64,000 bases of DNA, from positions 63,853-127,852 of the forward strand of contig NW_003142304.1 in NCBI RefSeq assembly GCF_000003605.2, written 5' to 3'. The notes below the pieces were generated by a model, which worked only from the letters and a program-made list of their open reading frames with translations, ran no database searches and was not told the DNA's origin. Of the stretch, positions 40,332 to 53,200 are shown piece after piece. Every line of letters starts with the position of its first letter. Within the stretch, counting starts at the first letter, position 1. A program made the translations under genes and the position numbers. The DNA comes from Saccoglossus kowalevskii. Its lineage: Eukaryota > Hemichordata > Enteropneusta > Harrimaniidae.

Positions 40332-41779
40332 AGCTATTAATATATCAACGATAAAGGGCAGTTTGCTGGAAGTAATTTATGCGCAGATGTTATATAGATG
40401 TGTTTTACCATAAACAACAGTGGAATGGTCTCAAAAAGAATGAGTCGTCTCTGTTGGAAACGCTATGTACTCCTGTTATAAACATCACACTTAGTCAAAT
40501 GGCGATAACTAAACTAGTTCCAGAATGATTCACTCTCATATTGGTCAATTTAATACAGATAAAAGACAAATTTATTTTATGTAGACTATACAGTAAAATG
40601 TTAAATCTTATATGGCCTGTATAAATGTCTGTATAAATGATGATCGTGATTCAATTCGACATATATATATATATATCAACAAAGTATGGTGTACAAAAGT
40701 AGTATATTAAGCTCGTTACTCAATGCTTTATTTCATATTAACTAGGAGAGTGTGTTGAACAAGTGTCAATTTAGGATATTATCACATTTATACGACACAG
40801 CAAAGTATTATATCATCATTTGATACATGTAACCCTTATCTGGTCAAGTCAATGTAAAACTACATGGGGTTGGAAGGATAAATGTTAAACAATGCTGTAA
40901 GCACAGCAAACTGTAAATGGTCGTCTCTAACTTATACTTATAACTTATGGGTATTAAACTTTACACCAACCTCTCATTTGCAAAATGATGTAAAAGATGA
41001 TAAATATTGCGTTTTCTATCATATATTCTTCCTTGAAGGGAAAGCACTAGAAATGCAAAATGATACATGGACGTATTTGCCATCTTATTGCAATTATGAT
41101 TTCATAGCGCCGTCTATTCGTGAGTGTGATGTGAATCATTAAATTATCCCATAACGCTTTGCGCGGTTGAGCATGCGCACTTAGTTTTGTTGTTGTTGTG
41201 TAGTCGAAATGGCTTCCTAGTATATCAGTGAAGTATTGTTGTGTTATCTCTTCATCTGTTTTGTGGTTTACTGCCATCCTAACACGACAGTTACATACAT
41301 TACATTGCTGAATACAAAGTACAATAATTGGGTGTGATGTTCAATCTTACATAATATTTTAAATTAGATTAGAAATATGAATTAGCTTGATTTTTGCTCC
41401 TAATCGGTCATTTTCTCGCAAAGAACATTTCGCTTATAACTGTTTATCAAAACAGTGTATGTAATGCACAGGGAGTGAAAAATTAGTAATCATATCAGCA
41501 TTTCGTAACTGTGCAATGAAATATACAAGGCGAGTAGATACTGGTGCCTGGTCCCATCAGATGTATTATCTTGCGTGACATGAATAGTTCTGTTGATTAC
41601 ACATATATTAAATATCAAGCATACATATTGCGAAATTGCGAAACTGACAATGATAACAGATCTGAGAATGTCGTTTCCAATGTGGCATTTCACAACAATA
41701 TTATACCTTGTGTATATTTCCATCGACTACGACGCGATTAAAACTCTCTTACAGGTGCGGTGATATTTTATTTTGACCC

Positions 41780-44150
41780 TCAAAATGTAATGGGTTTGTC
41801 ATGTGATACTTTCATCACTAATGTAAGTTCTATATTGGCCGATTTCTAAGTGTAAACATGAGTATTGTGAAGCTAAGCAAGGACACGATATACCCTTCGA
41901 CATATCACGCGGGTAGGGGTAATAAGGGTTGTCACTTTGAGTGATATGTGTGTTTTATGATGAAACCACTTAAAACGAAGTTGTGACATTGACCGAAAGT
42001 AATCAATGCCGCCAAGGACTGTAGCAATGCAACAGGGAAATGTACTTTAACTTATCTTTATGAAAGATGTCAATAAAGCCATTTAATAATTTAAACGAAT
42101 TTTGGCGAAATGTATGCATAAACAAAATAAATTTACAAAGTGTAAAGGCTTTTTTGGTTTCTTTTGATGAATGTTAAGATATCATATTTTGTTATCTGAC
42201 AACGTCTTGCATTTCGATATAGTTGGGCGTCAAACTTACATTCCCCGTACCAATCTTTTGAATTAGAAAATGGTGATAATCACGTTTACTCCCACCAGGT
42301 ATTCTTGAATTACACTCGGTAAAACACCATGGATTATGTGAGATAAAGCAGAGAAATAATGTGCAATATTTGCATAGTGTTTATAACACACGTGCGCACA
42401 AACGAGAAAACAAGACACAAACTTATTGAGAATTCCGGATCGAGTAAAATCACGTACTACTTGTTATTATGCAAATCTAACCTTAGAAATAATATTCTTT
42501 GTAATCCATTTTTAAATATCCATTTGAGGCAAAACCGTGACATGGACCGGGATATACTGTGGAGTTTAATGAGAATGCTTGCTATGTTTGTCCACTCTTT
42601 TAATGGACACGATAGACTGGAAAACGATTAAATGCGTTTAAAGGAAGCGCCACGAAAGGATAGCAATGTTAATTACAATTGTAAAAGGCGAAAAACATGT
42701 GTATCATGCTTCTGACATACCAAACGACATTGTTAAAACGGGACATTGTTAAAACAGGACATACTTTTAAAGAAGTATACTGACTAACTGCATGTGGGCT
42801 ATTAAAACACAACATTTTCATTTCTGTTTGATTCAGAAACATATTGAAACAGAGAATGCACGAAACTGAATGATACTTGAACATGTTAATCTATCCGGTG
42901 ACAGTCGTGGACTCGTGTTTTTAATCAAAAACGATAAAACCTGATGATCTATTATGATATGTCAATAGTCAATACTCCAATGGTTATGACCATGACAATC
43001 AAATAACTCATCATCAAAGAACACAATTCATATTCGTATTTTTGTTCAGCATCTTGCCAACCATGATGCATTGCGGTCAAATAATGAAAACGTTAATATG
43101 TGATTGGTCGGAGAATACATGTGACGAATAATTAGTTCTGATTTAGGATGAAAAAAACATATATCGATGCATTAATCATTATCATCTCCGTTACCAATTG
43201 TAATCCACGTGTTTGACGTTGTAACATGAAATCGACCTAACAAAAAGTCATAGATCTATATTTGTCAAGACCAAATTATTGTGCAAACCAGTCTAATTGG
43301 GTTTGGACAAATTTCTACAAACTTGTAATAGAATGAGTCAAATGATATAATTACAGTTTGGGATGTGGCATCGGTTATACGCACGGCAGCCTAAGAATGC
43401 TCGTTTGTTGTACTACATAATAACGAAAAACAACAGTCAGCTATCTTTGAACGGAATTCAAAACAATTCGTCCAAACACATGAGGCACCATGTTCAAATT
43501 TCGATCCGAACAATGATTATTATTAATTGTGTTATCATAATGAACATACCATTGACAAGAAAAGCAATCTTGATTACTCATGTGATCAAAATAGAATGGT
43601 CATGTGATGTCAAATAAAAAAGCGCAATAAGATGTTATGAAATAAAACACTAATACAAACATCCCAAAGGCACACTACTTAACTATAGAGACGACAGACG
43701 AGCGGATAAGTTGCAAACAAAATTCAAGGACTCTCGATTTTCACATTTTAGTAAACATTCCACTCTGCAGTGATACATTAGTTAAGACGGGAAATTCGAA
43801 TCAAGAGTTTATTGGACTTCCTGTATACTGTAAGCTCGTCCATCCATCGCAGTGAATTCTCAATTGAAAACTAATCACTAAAAATGTACTTGTATAAGTG
43901 TTTTCCCCCAGAGTCACTACGAGCGTTCTCTACTGCTGTTTGTATCAGCAGAATTGTGTTTGTGTATTTTACCTTACAGCTGTGCCTTTTCCTTTGAAGT
44001 AATCGAGATTTTCATACTTTAAGTCGAATGGTGTTAAGCGCCTTACGGTTGATTCCTGTGTTATGAAAAACATTCCATTGGTTACATGAACAAGTGGTAG
44101 AATGGGCTGTGTCTGATGTTTACAATGTGAATAGTAGCGAATTAGTGGGC
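41780..44150 (-). repeat. Inverted duplication A, right copy (about 2.4 kb)
   Basis: Reverse-complement partner of about 7140-9650, matching in collinear order over its full length. Both copies keep aacccttatta with tgtttacac and atcggccaatatagaactt near one end (41825-41935 here, 9478-9590 there) and the TVRRLTP frame near the other. The copies are about 32 kb apart. No terminal inverted repeats or transposase are seen at the edges, so an inverted segmental duplication is as likely as two copies of an unknown repeat. Confidence 0.8.
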
Positions 44151-44160
44151 TTGAAAACAC
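43982..44160 (-). pseudogene. Possible exon within duplication A
   Basis: On the - strand an open stretch reads VHVTNGMFFITQESTVRRLT then PFDLKYENLDYFKGKG and runs into GTAAGG near 43979, a good splice donor shape. The partner copy at 7155-7265 keeps the same frame over part of its length with a 6-base, codon-preserving indel (HVTIGM...TQED..TVRRLTP) before decaying. Frame conservation hints at a former coding exon. I do not recognise the protein family, and no neighbouring exon was found. Confidence 0.3.
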
Positions 44161-45682
44161 ATCTACGACCAACGATTTATAAATATGTTCTTCAAATACT
44201 TTTTCAAGAATTACTTGGCATGTTGATCAACTCAACTACAAATACAAAAACAAAGGAAAGAAAATAATTTGAATAAAAGGAATCTGTAAATAGCTTAAAC
44301 AGCTAATCTAGTCAGATCTTTTTGACTAGTACGAGTAAATAAAATTTATATATACCTCTGAACTAATGGACAATACTAATTATTACACCTGATATTAAAA
44401 GGTAAATAAATAATTCATATTGAACTTACGGAGAAAAAGACATGACATTTTTAAAAATTCCGGGTATACATTTCTCACAAACTACGCAATCAATTTGTCT
44501 GACATTTTGGAACAAGTGCATTATCATTTGACAATATCATCGTGATTGGTCATGCAGTGTTTTCTGCATGCTGGGTGAAGGCAAACATCTTCATCTCCGT
44601 CTTCTTGTCGCTTCAACCATCTTTGCACAGAATATGTTTAATATCATCTTTTGGTAACTATGATAACGCAAATCAGCTAATTGGTGGATATCTGTAATGC
44701 TGCTTGCAGCTTTATTTACATTCATTATTGGACAAGGAGAATAACACACAATACATTGAAGTTTCCAAAATTGTCAAATGAATGTTTTTCAATATTAACT
44801 GTTTAACTAATGACTTAAACTAGTTAGGGTTATCGTCATCGTTGAATTTTATTGCTCATATATGAAATGCTCTTCTCCCCCAAAAAATACATAACGCTAC
44901 AATGATGGAAAAAGTATATCCTGTTTCCATGGAAACCTTGTACGCTATGAGTTCGCTTCGATCTGTGCATTACTCTGTTATATTGAGCATGATACATATT
45001 CCATGCGAAATTTTATAGCCACAGTAGTAATATATTTATTTAGAAACAATGATCAGAATACAGACTCTGCGGTCGATTTATTATTTAAAATGTCACTAAA
45101 CGACACGACAATATGTGGTTGTGTAGCATTACCACAAATGAATGAGACTGGCTGACCTTTGAAAATATGACTACATATTAACGAAATTTTAATAAAGACG
45201 CCAGGGTAACGTAATACCGATTACATGTGTATATTAGATTATTTCTTCTAATGTAATTACACTCCGCTATCATCTCTAGCTAACCACTCCAATCATGTAA
45301 TTCGGGATTTTGCCTAATCCACAGTTATTTTGTTTTTCTTTGCTCAAAAAAATCGATTAACCAACACATTTTTGAAATTATTTTCGCCGCTGAATGTATT
45401 CCCAATGCCGAATAAACTGTTAAATAAGTATTGCCCCAAAATATGTAATGTTGATTGCATCAGTCACGGTTAGTTGCATGGATGCCGCGGGGTGTGTGTA
45501 AATTCAACCCACTTGGCCGTTGGCAGGCTACGGTTAAACTACAGAAATACTGGATGAATCGACCCCAGGAACGCAGACCAGAGTTTCGTACGTCTCAAAC
45601 ACACGGGCTATTGACAAGTGAGCCCTCAACACTGGGGCAACTAGTGCGTTTATTGACTCCCTACGTGCCTCAATAAACTATA
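44160..45682. other. Stretch without a recognisable gene
   Basis: Noncoding AT-rich sequence. A perfect palindrome GTTTCCATGGAAAC (44923-44936) resembles an X-box. No exon was supported. Confidence 0.45.
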
Positions 45683-45868
45683 TACTGTAAAATACTTTAT
45701 TGTCGCTGGAAAGACTTTTTGGGTGTTTTGTACGGAATTTATTTTCACTGGTTATTGATGAGTTCAAAAAAAAAAAGGTATATTCGCTGGATTTTATTTT
45801 CACTGAATCATTCCTTCAGCGAAAATAGCGAAAGTTAATTCCAAGTGAAAATAAAGTATTTTACAGTA
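45683..45868. mobile_element. MITE with TACTGTAAAATAC ends, copy 1
   Basis: A 186 bp element whose ends are the inverted repeat TACTGTAAAATACTTTATT. The interior has ttcgctggattttattttca and ttcattccttcagcgaaaat, forming a long potential stem. A second copy of the same family is at 53346-53542 in CDKAL1 intron 3. It is non-autonomous with no open frame. Superfamily not established. Confidence 0.9.
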
Positions 45869-46329
45869 AATTTTATTTGTCCAAATGCAGTATAGTAAAA
45901 AAAAATCACTAGTTAATTTCAATAACCTTGATTCACGAAACCTCCTGTGCATGATTTCCCATGTTGCAGCGCGTGATTTGGGAGTCTCATGCACGTTGAT
46001 TTTATGTGTCATACAATATAAAAAAAAAAGCTAATGACGTTAAAAAACCTTGATCCCTACTTCCAATGTCAGGGGGAAATTGGAATGAAGTAATTATCCT
46101 CATATGGAAGGGTTTGATTTCAGTTCCGCATTACCCCAATTGCCTACGTAGGCATTGTTTGAAAACAAAAACAGAGCAGCTGAGTCTGCAAATGAATGTG
46201 GATATTCCCCAAAAATAAGACCAAGGTCATTCTCCAAGATATAATCCATATAATTAGCTTTTACCTTAATAGGCGTATTCGTTTACTGTTAATAAGCGTA
46301 TTGTGTGTAAGTAACCCATAGTATAAAGT

Positions 46330-46464
46330 TTAAAGGGCGGTGGTCGTCGTGCCGCGTCCTGTTCGATATGGGACTCACAGCGACGTATACAACGCGCGTA
46401 AAATAAACATTGTTTATTTACATGAAATTCGAACACGCGCTGCGCGACGACCACCGCGCTTTAA
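46330..46464. mobile_element. TTAA-flanked MITE, 127 bp
   Basis: TTAA at 46330-46333 and 46461-46464 bounds ends AGGGCGGTGGTCGTCG and, inward from the right, AGCGCGGTGGTCGTCG. The element is strikingly GC-rich (gtgccgcg, gcgctgcgcg) against its AT-rich surroundings. A lone related end, aagggcggtggaggttgcgc, occurs near 49603 without a visible partner. It is not the same sequence as the 12611 element, although both share a GTCGTC core near the end. Confidence 0.88.
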
Positions 46465-48838
46465 TTGATTGAATAGATTGATTAATAAAGGTATAGGTAA
46501 AGGCACTTACATATCACAATCATCTTAAATTTAATTTAATTTATTTATTTTTATAAAAACTATCTCGTGTGATTCGCTCTTTGAAATCGAACTCTACATA
46601 AACGGAAATAAAATGAAAAATGAATAACATGTCTTACTTGACATGAATATCGTGAATTTATAATGACCTACACCCCTCAAGAATTGCGTACTATTGCGGC
46701 GTTAGCATAACAAAAATCGTTTTATATTTGTATAAATATTGATAATCTCATAATTGTTATATAGAACAAATTATCACGTGGCAATTATCTGTCTTAAACT
46801 TCCCCGATATAGACTTGTGCCATTATGTTGATACATTACTTATTCGTTGATAGTATTATTTACTTTTGTTGTATGTACTGTTTATAACCGCATACCGAAG
46901 CCTTTAATGTAGAGATGCAGGTTCGAGGGCACTTGGGAGTGAATTTTTTTTTTTTTTTTTTTTTTTTGCTTTTTATTATTCAAACAGTAGAATTGTGAAT
47001 AGGGGAACATACTGAAAAAACGATTTTAAAATATAGATAACAGGTGCAATTATTCTCTCTTTTGAATGCTTAGTAAGATTTAGCAAGGCTGTACATAAAT
47101 AATAAAAAAGAAACATGGTGAAAAAAGAAATGACGGGATCTCCATATTATGCACTATATTTAACTTTTAACAAAACGATAATACATTTAAATTTGGAACT
47201 GTTACAGCCATTTTAATTATGAGCAAACTTCTTACTGAGTGAATTGTTATGCAAATTACCAATTATCTCAAGCTTCTTGTTAGTGCACATCCCAGAAAAA
47301 TAGCTCCTAGACGCTTTGACCTTTTGTTTTGAAATTTTCGCAAATGATTGACAATGTGTTTATCTTAGTGTTACAACAATCGTACAGACAACTAGCCTGG
47401 GTGTTAATTTATGCATAAACTTGAAGTAGTGAAATTTGGGCTACTGCCCTGCAAAATTGACAATTGGTAGACAGTTTTCAAGACGGCACTTTCTTTATAG
47501 TAAACAGATGTACCCATAAACCAATTTTGACAGGAAACAGAAGCATGGTTTAGGAGCTAATTTTTATTAAATCACTTTTGACCAAAAAAAAGCACATTTT
47601 TGTGCATATTTAAAACTACAGTGTCCATAAAAAAAATACTAACAAAATTTTAAAATTCATACAATAAGCTTTCCGAAAATATATAGTTTTGTGGACAAGG
47701 AAGGTCATCTTGGTTTCTTAATTAACTAATTAAAATACCTGTCTACCTTAATACTCTACTAACCCCATAATGCATTTCTGTAATAATCTCTATTGATATG
47801 ACACTATATAAATTAAACATGTTGCACCGTCAATCCGAAGGTGACCTGTCTAAACTTGTCATTGCATTCCAGAGAAACCTGACGTGCATAAAGAAAATAA
47901 AAGTGGCTGCCTGATGGCCATATTGAGTATATAATCGCATACGATGTTTGAATACAGTAATATTGGCCCGCAATGCATGCACTAATCAGTCTATAGCTCC
48001 AGGACACTGAGCGTTCGTCGAATTGACCACCGGGAATTACAGGTGGGAAATGATGTCCCCAAATAGAAATACAAAATAACCAGCTCCATATATATGATGT
48101 GTGTAGCTGCAAGTAATCGGTTGCAGAATGAATTTAAAAAATAAATGTGCAGTTGTATATAGTAAATATCGTTTTACGAATGGTTAATGAAGCCCGTGAT
48201 TCACTGAGGTTGCCGTTTTAACCCTATGACGCGACCCAGCCTGCTTAACGTCGTGTCCCCAATGCTGTGTTTTCGTTGTGCCTAAAGCATCTTGTCAATT
48301 GCAATTTAAATCGTGTTTATTCATTCCTACATCTCACAAATTGAAATACATTCGTGCCAGATTTTACCATGGTTTATGTGAATTCCATTGTAGACATAAC
48401 CTGGGACGCATAAGAATACGTAACATTTTCATATACAGCTTTCCATTCAATATTATTCGTTAAAAGGTCAATAAGTTTTGCAGGAAAAGGAACGTCTATG
48501 GTTGTAGCGCCCTCCGTGGACAACATGTACGTTTAAACGTCCATGTTTGATGACTTTCGTTTCAAAGCACATGTGTTACGTCGGCTATAGTGTACACACC
48601 ATTTTTGTGTTGTTTTAAGACTATACAGGAAATGTGAATACAATTTCTAGGAGAGCAAGGTATGATACAAACTGTTTCATCTGTGATTACGTGTTAGACC
48701 ACGACCATTGCTAGTGTTCTCATAATACGCCGGTATGTTTCAGTCCTGTGAACTCTCGAAAACAGCTGATCATATCTGACCTGACGATTGGTGATGCAAC
48801 CAACTTGTAACATGCATAAGATGTTGGATGAGGAAGAA
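46465..48838. other. Stretch without a recognisable gene
   Basis: Noncoding AT-rich sequence containing a 24-base poly-T run (46944-46967). The - strand frame 48112-47813 (99 codons) has no recognised domain. Confidence 0.5.
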
Positions 48839-48982
48839 GCTTCTTTTGCACCTTCCCCGATTTAATTGTAGGAGGGGCTCATAGGGACACATATCTATCA
48901 TAATTATCTAGACGAGACACGTACAATTGGAGGGCTGGGGTGAGGGTTAGAGTTAGGGTCAAGGGTGGGGTGCAAAAGAAAC
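48839..48982. repeat. Small inverted-repeat unit with G-rich core
   Basis: gcttcttttgcacc at 48839-48852 and ggtgcaaaagaaac at 48969-48982 are inverted. Between them, at about 48929-48970, lies a G-run array (ggaGGGctGGGGtgaGGG, ttagagttaGGG, then GGGtGGGG) with telomere-like TTAGGG words and the pattern of a potential G-quadruplex on the + strand. It may be a MITE that captured telomere-like sequence, or an independent G-rich tract. Confidence 0.6.
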
Positions 48983-50130
48983 TATCTTACGGCCAGTATT
49001 TACACTGATGTCCGAGAGATGATGGCGTGCAAGTTTAAAAAATATATATATAATAACTCGAAATAACAGTAATTAAAAACCAATAGACACTGACATTTAA
49101 TATCATAATACTTTTTTGATTACCCCAAAAAGAATTAACGTGAATTTCAAGGAGGAATAAATGGTTTTCATGGAGCCCACGCGTCATTCAAATCCGCAGA
49201 AGATGCTTCCATTGGTTAATAGAAGCAATTCCCATTACCTACAATACAATACAATACAATAATAAAATAAGACATACGCAAACAATGTTTTAAAACATTT
49301 CCGTCTTTTATGTGCAGAATTGATGTGCATCAAGGTGCCAGAATGTGTAATAATTACTCTAGATGTATTTACTGTAAGTGACAGAGGTGATTTAATAAAA
49401 CAGATAAATTTGATTGCGAAGACTGTTCTGGTATATTGAATACTAAATTTGGAAGTTGACACAAACCAGTGAATAAACCAAAAGGTGAACTAATAATGAA
49501 AAAGATGAACAGCAAATAAACATGGTATGCAGACTTCAAAAAGTAGTTTTAATAAAACATGGTTTTATTTTTCTGCAAGTTTAATTTTTGTGTTTCGATA
49601 ATAAGGGCGGTGGAGGTTGCGCCATGCATGCAAAAGATTTGTTTGGATAAACAGATTTTCACAGAACCCAGCGTGCTCTCCTGCTTGCCAGCGTCAATGA
49701 ATGCCAATTTTAATCTGATCGCGATGTGAACATAAATACAGACTTTTACTCCTTAGAGTCCTTCAATGCATTCCAATCATCCTAGTAATTACCTATTTAA
49801 AAAATTGTAGAGTTTGTTTTTTGTTGATGTTCGCAAAAATCAAAGTCGTCATCTTTGTTGATAAAAGATGCTTGTTCCACCTATGCGTGAGCGATGATCA
49901 TCACCCTTATTTGAGACGTTGACATTTCGTGAAATCATTACTCACTGTTTCAAAGATCACAGCTTTCATTGACTCATTATGTAGCATTCCTTATTTGGAA
50001 TTACTTGGCGAATCTGACTCGCTGCTCTGAAGTTTTTTCAAAGGAACATGAATGTTTTTTGTTGGTGCATGCGTGTGTCATATTGCAATGATCACATCAT
50101 AAACGGTCTCTAAAACATTTTGTTTTTAAG
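48983..50130. other. Region upstream of CDKAL1
   Basis: Holds an (ACAAT)n microsatellite at 49241-49264 and AT-rich noncoding sequence. No CpG-rich promoter was recognised. The bases before the CDKAL1 ATG end in tttttaag, which could be a splice acceptor, so an upstream noncoding exon is possible. Confidence 0.5.
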
Positions 50131-50261
50131 ATGTCAGCACAAGAAATTGATGATATAGAAGACGCAATCACTCCTGAACGTCGTTTGGAGAAGAAACATA
50201 TTGTGCCCAGAGCAAAAAAATTTAAAAATCATATCAAAGAAGAGAAACCTAACACAGACAG
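50131..50261 (+). CDS. CDKAL1: CDKAL1 coding exon 1 (residues 1-43)
   Basis: N-terminal exon starting [13 protein letters not shown], matching the acidic DDIEDI start of vertebrate CDKAL1. It ends aacacagacag|gtatgc, leaving two bases (AG) for Ser44. Confidence 0.88.
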
Positions 50262-53200
50262 GTATGCACTTAGGAGATTGAGGAACCTAGTAGTATTTAA
50301 TACTATTCTGGATGAGGAGTTTAATTTATGTGAAATAGCGTGTGGGGTGTTGCATAGATAGAGTCTGCAATTATAGAAATGTTCCATGATTTTTTGTTAT
50401 CAAATTCAATGTGATCATGTTATAAAGATTCAAGAAAGATGGGGTGTAGAACCAAAAGAAAATGCATTTTAAAACACAGGTTTTTTTTTATTTGGTCAAA
50501 AAGAGTCTCTTTTGAGTACAGTAATGGCATAACTCAATGTCCAAATATGGGCATTGGTTTGTTATAATATATTATACCATAATATATTATACCTGTGTGT
50601 TTTATTTTTACAGTGTCATTCCAGGCTGTCAGAGTGTGTACGTAAAAACATGGGGATGTTCGCATAATAATTCTGACAGTGAATACATGGCAGGACAGTT
50701 AGCTTCCTATGGCTACAAGATTACAGGTGAGAACACTGAAATATAACTTTTAACTAAGTTTTAATTATGCTATTTTTGTTGATGAAGTGAAATCATCTAA
50801 ATTAAACCCCACATGAACTTATAGAATAGAATCATTGATTATTTTACATACCTCATCAGGCTATTAGCCAGGAATTTGCAACTGCCAGTCCAAAACAATT
50901 CAACTCCATGTAGATGGTTTTGGATATATTTTGGTAAAATTATCAAAGAACAATAGGAAAAAACAGAAAAAGCTGCCAGTCCTAAACCAAAGTTGCCAGT
51001 CCATTTGGTGGGTGGACTGGCTAACACACTTTATGTCACAATATTTCCATCAGTTACAGTAATTTTATGGTATTGCATGAATATCCGCATCCTAGTTTTG
51101 TAAATTTCCAATATGGAACAATAAGTCATTTTTCGCAAGCTGCGAAATCACGCGTGACCATGGTTTACGCACCTTAGCAACCAATTGAGTCACATGATAC
51201 AGGTCAAGCTTTCGGTTCAATATGGTAGCAACCACATTGTCCTACTTGTTTTGAACCACATAACGAAACATTATCTGTCCCAATGGGAGTCAAACGGTGC
51301 GCTTACGACGGATGTAAGAGTGATTCTCGCTTTCAGTACAAAAATTATATGAATGCTGTTTTTTTTTTTGCGATTCCCTAAATTAAAAACGCAGTCTGAA
51401 AAGTGCGATTGATGGATCAGTGCCTGTTCTCGGGCCAGTGTTGGGTCACAATTCTGGTCGACACAGAATCATCCAGGACATGTACATGTATGCTTCTTTC
51501 CTGCACTTTGTGGAAGGAAAGGGTTCTTCGGAGTCGTATCCAGACCCAACAACAGCGATTGCGAAAGGTGTCGAACGCCGTATATTCAAATCACGGACAA
51601 TGCTGAGCGGCAATCAAAAGAAACGACGGAAAACATTTAAACCTGTTGATACGGTTTAACTTTATTTTGCAAATTGTACTGATCGGAACTTTACCGTGCT
51701 TGTTTTCATGTTTCAATATTTATTGTTATAATTTTATGATCGTGTATTTTTTTGCGATTCCGAATAAAATGTGGTTTACCATGGGATTGGCCTTTTTTTT
51801 TATTTACAACTCACAAGTGTACATCTTGTCTTAACTTTAGTATCCCGATGAAAACCAGATTCTTGACATTACTGTTACCTCGGAACAATATTGCCACAGT
51901 TAGGGAATACCTCTCCTGACAAAGAGATAAGCGCAGAATTAAATTGTAATATTTAATACTTGTACAATTTAATACTCATACTAACAGGTTTTAAAAATTG
52001 TTTTATTCAACTTCCTTTCTATTTCGAAAAGTTATGAATTTTCAAGCTATGTATTTTTAAAGCATGCTTGTTTACTATAAGCAATATTGACAGTTTCCTG
52101 TTATTTGTATGGATGCTTGTGCGTATTAGGCAGTGTCGACAGATTGTTGTTATTCATGTGAACTAGTGTGTGAATCATGCAATATCGGCTGTTTCCCGAT
52201 ATTTGTTAGGAACCTCAAATGCTGTTCACGCTAGTAATGGTGAATGTAGCAGAAATGTGCCTTTGACATGTGATGCATTTACATTTAAACATGCCCGTTG
52301 TCAAACAACTTGAAATCTTCGCACGATTTGTAGGCCCAAAGCTTCTTCCGGCCATAGTCGGACCGATAATGCATTAAAACATCGGACAAACCGAATTCTG
52401 GAACATTCGTGAAATCACTATAGAGTAGCCTGGTAATTTCAAAGGATCGATGAAATTGCGACCAAGTTTGCTACTTTAAGTCTTGAAGCAAGCTCATTTT
52501 TTAGGATCATGGCGTAAAATTAGAGGTCTTCCTCGAGCTCCAAATCGTGCACAGCTTTAGCAATTGCAAGAAGAATATTCTTGAAATGCTGAATTTACGC
52601 AGCAAGTCTTTGAGCTGTGGCACGGTCACTCTGTCGAAGTCAGCCATGATCAAAAACGTGAAACAAATGCAATAAATCACTCGGAAATTTAATGCACGAC
52701 ACTAGGTGCACGCACGATTTAGCACTATATTGATTCAACGCTTGACCTGTATCCCATGACTAGCAACCGGTTGCTAGGCAAATTTAATGGTCTCGCGAGA
52801 TCTCGACCGAAGCGAAAAATAGCCTATTACGCAATATTTCTGAGATGGCAGACATGTTTGAAAAAGAAATTTACAGCAAGAAGGTGCTAGAAAGCTTCTA
52901 CCATCGTGTTTGTTTCTTGGCTTTATACACAAATCGATTTGAATGGAAAGATAATTCCCTGTATACTGTCATCGTGACAACTTTGTGGCATCCTGGTAAT
53001 AACCTTATAGTATGAGATCTATGATTATCGCTATGACGATAATGTAATTTGATGTATGCTTTATTTGTAAAAATGACAGAGACTGAAGAAGCTGCTGATC
53101 TATGGTTGTTGAACAGTTGTACGGTGAAAACGCCGGCAGAACAACATTTCCAAAACTCGATCATCAAAGCGAGGGAGCAAAATAAATACATGGTATTAGC

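Larger units (their letters stand above)
51109..52839. mobile_element. TIR transposon with convergent THAP and SAP gene ends
   Basis: About 1.73 kb within CDKAL1 intron 2. The left end (51109-about 51225) and the inverted right end (about 52720-52839) share taagtcatttttcgc / taggctatttttcgc, cgcgtgacca / cgcgagacca, ttagcaacc / ctagcaacc, and gatacaggtcaagc (identical). Just inside the left end a + strand THAP reading frame starts at 51283; just inside the right end a - strand SAP-domain frame starts at 52647. Only the N-terminal part of each remains, so the middle is deleted, and both frames are decayed. No clear target duplication was found. A DNA transposon family with two convergent genes is inferred; superfamily unknown. 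Confidence 0.82.

Noticed and set aside
50839-51027. - strand frame with repeated ctggcaac/gactggc phrases
   Set aside because: Looks like internal short repeats of noncoding sequence; no protein family or clean repeat structure could be defined.
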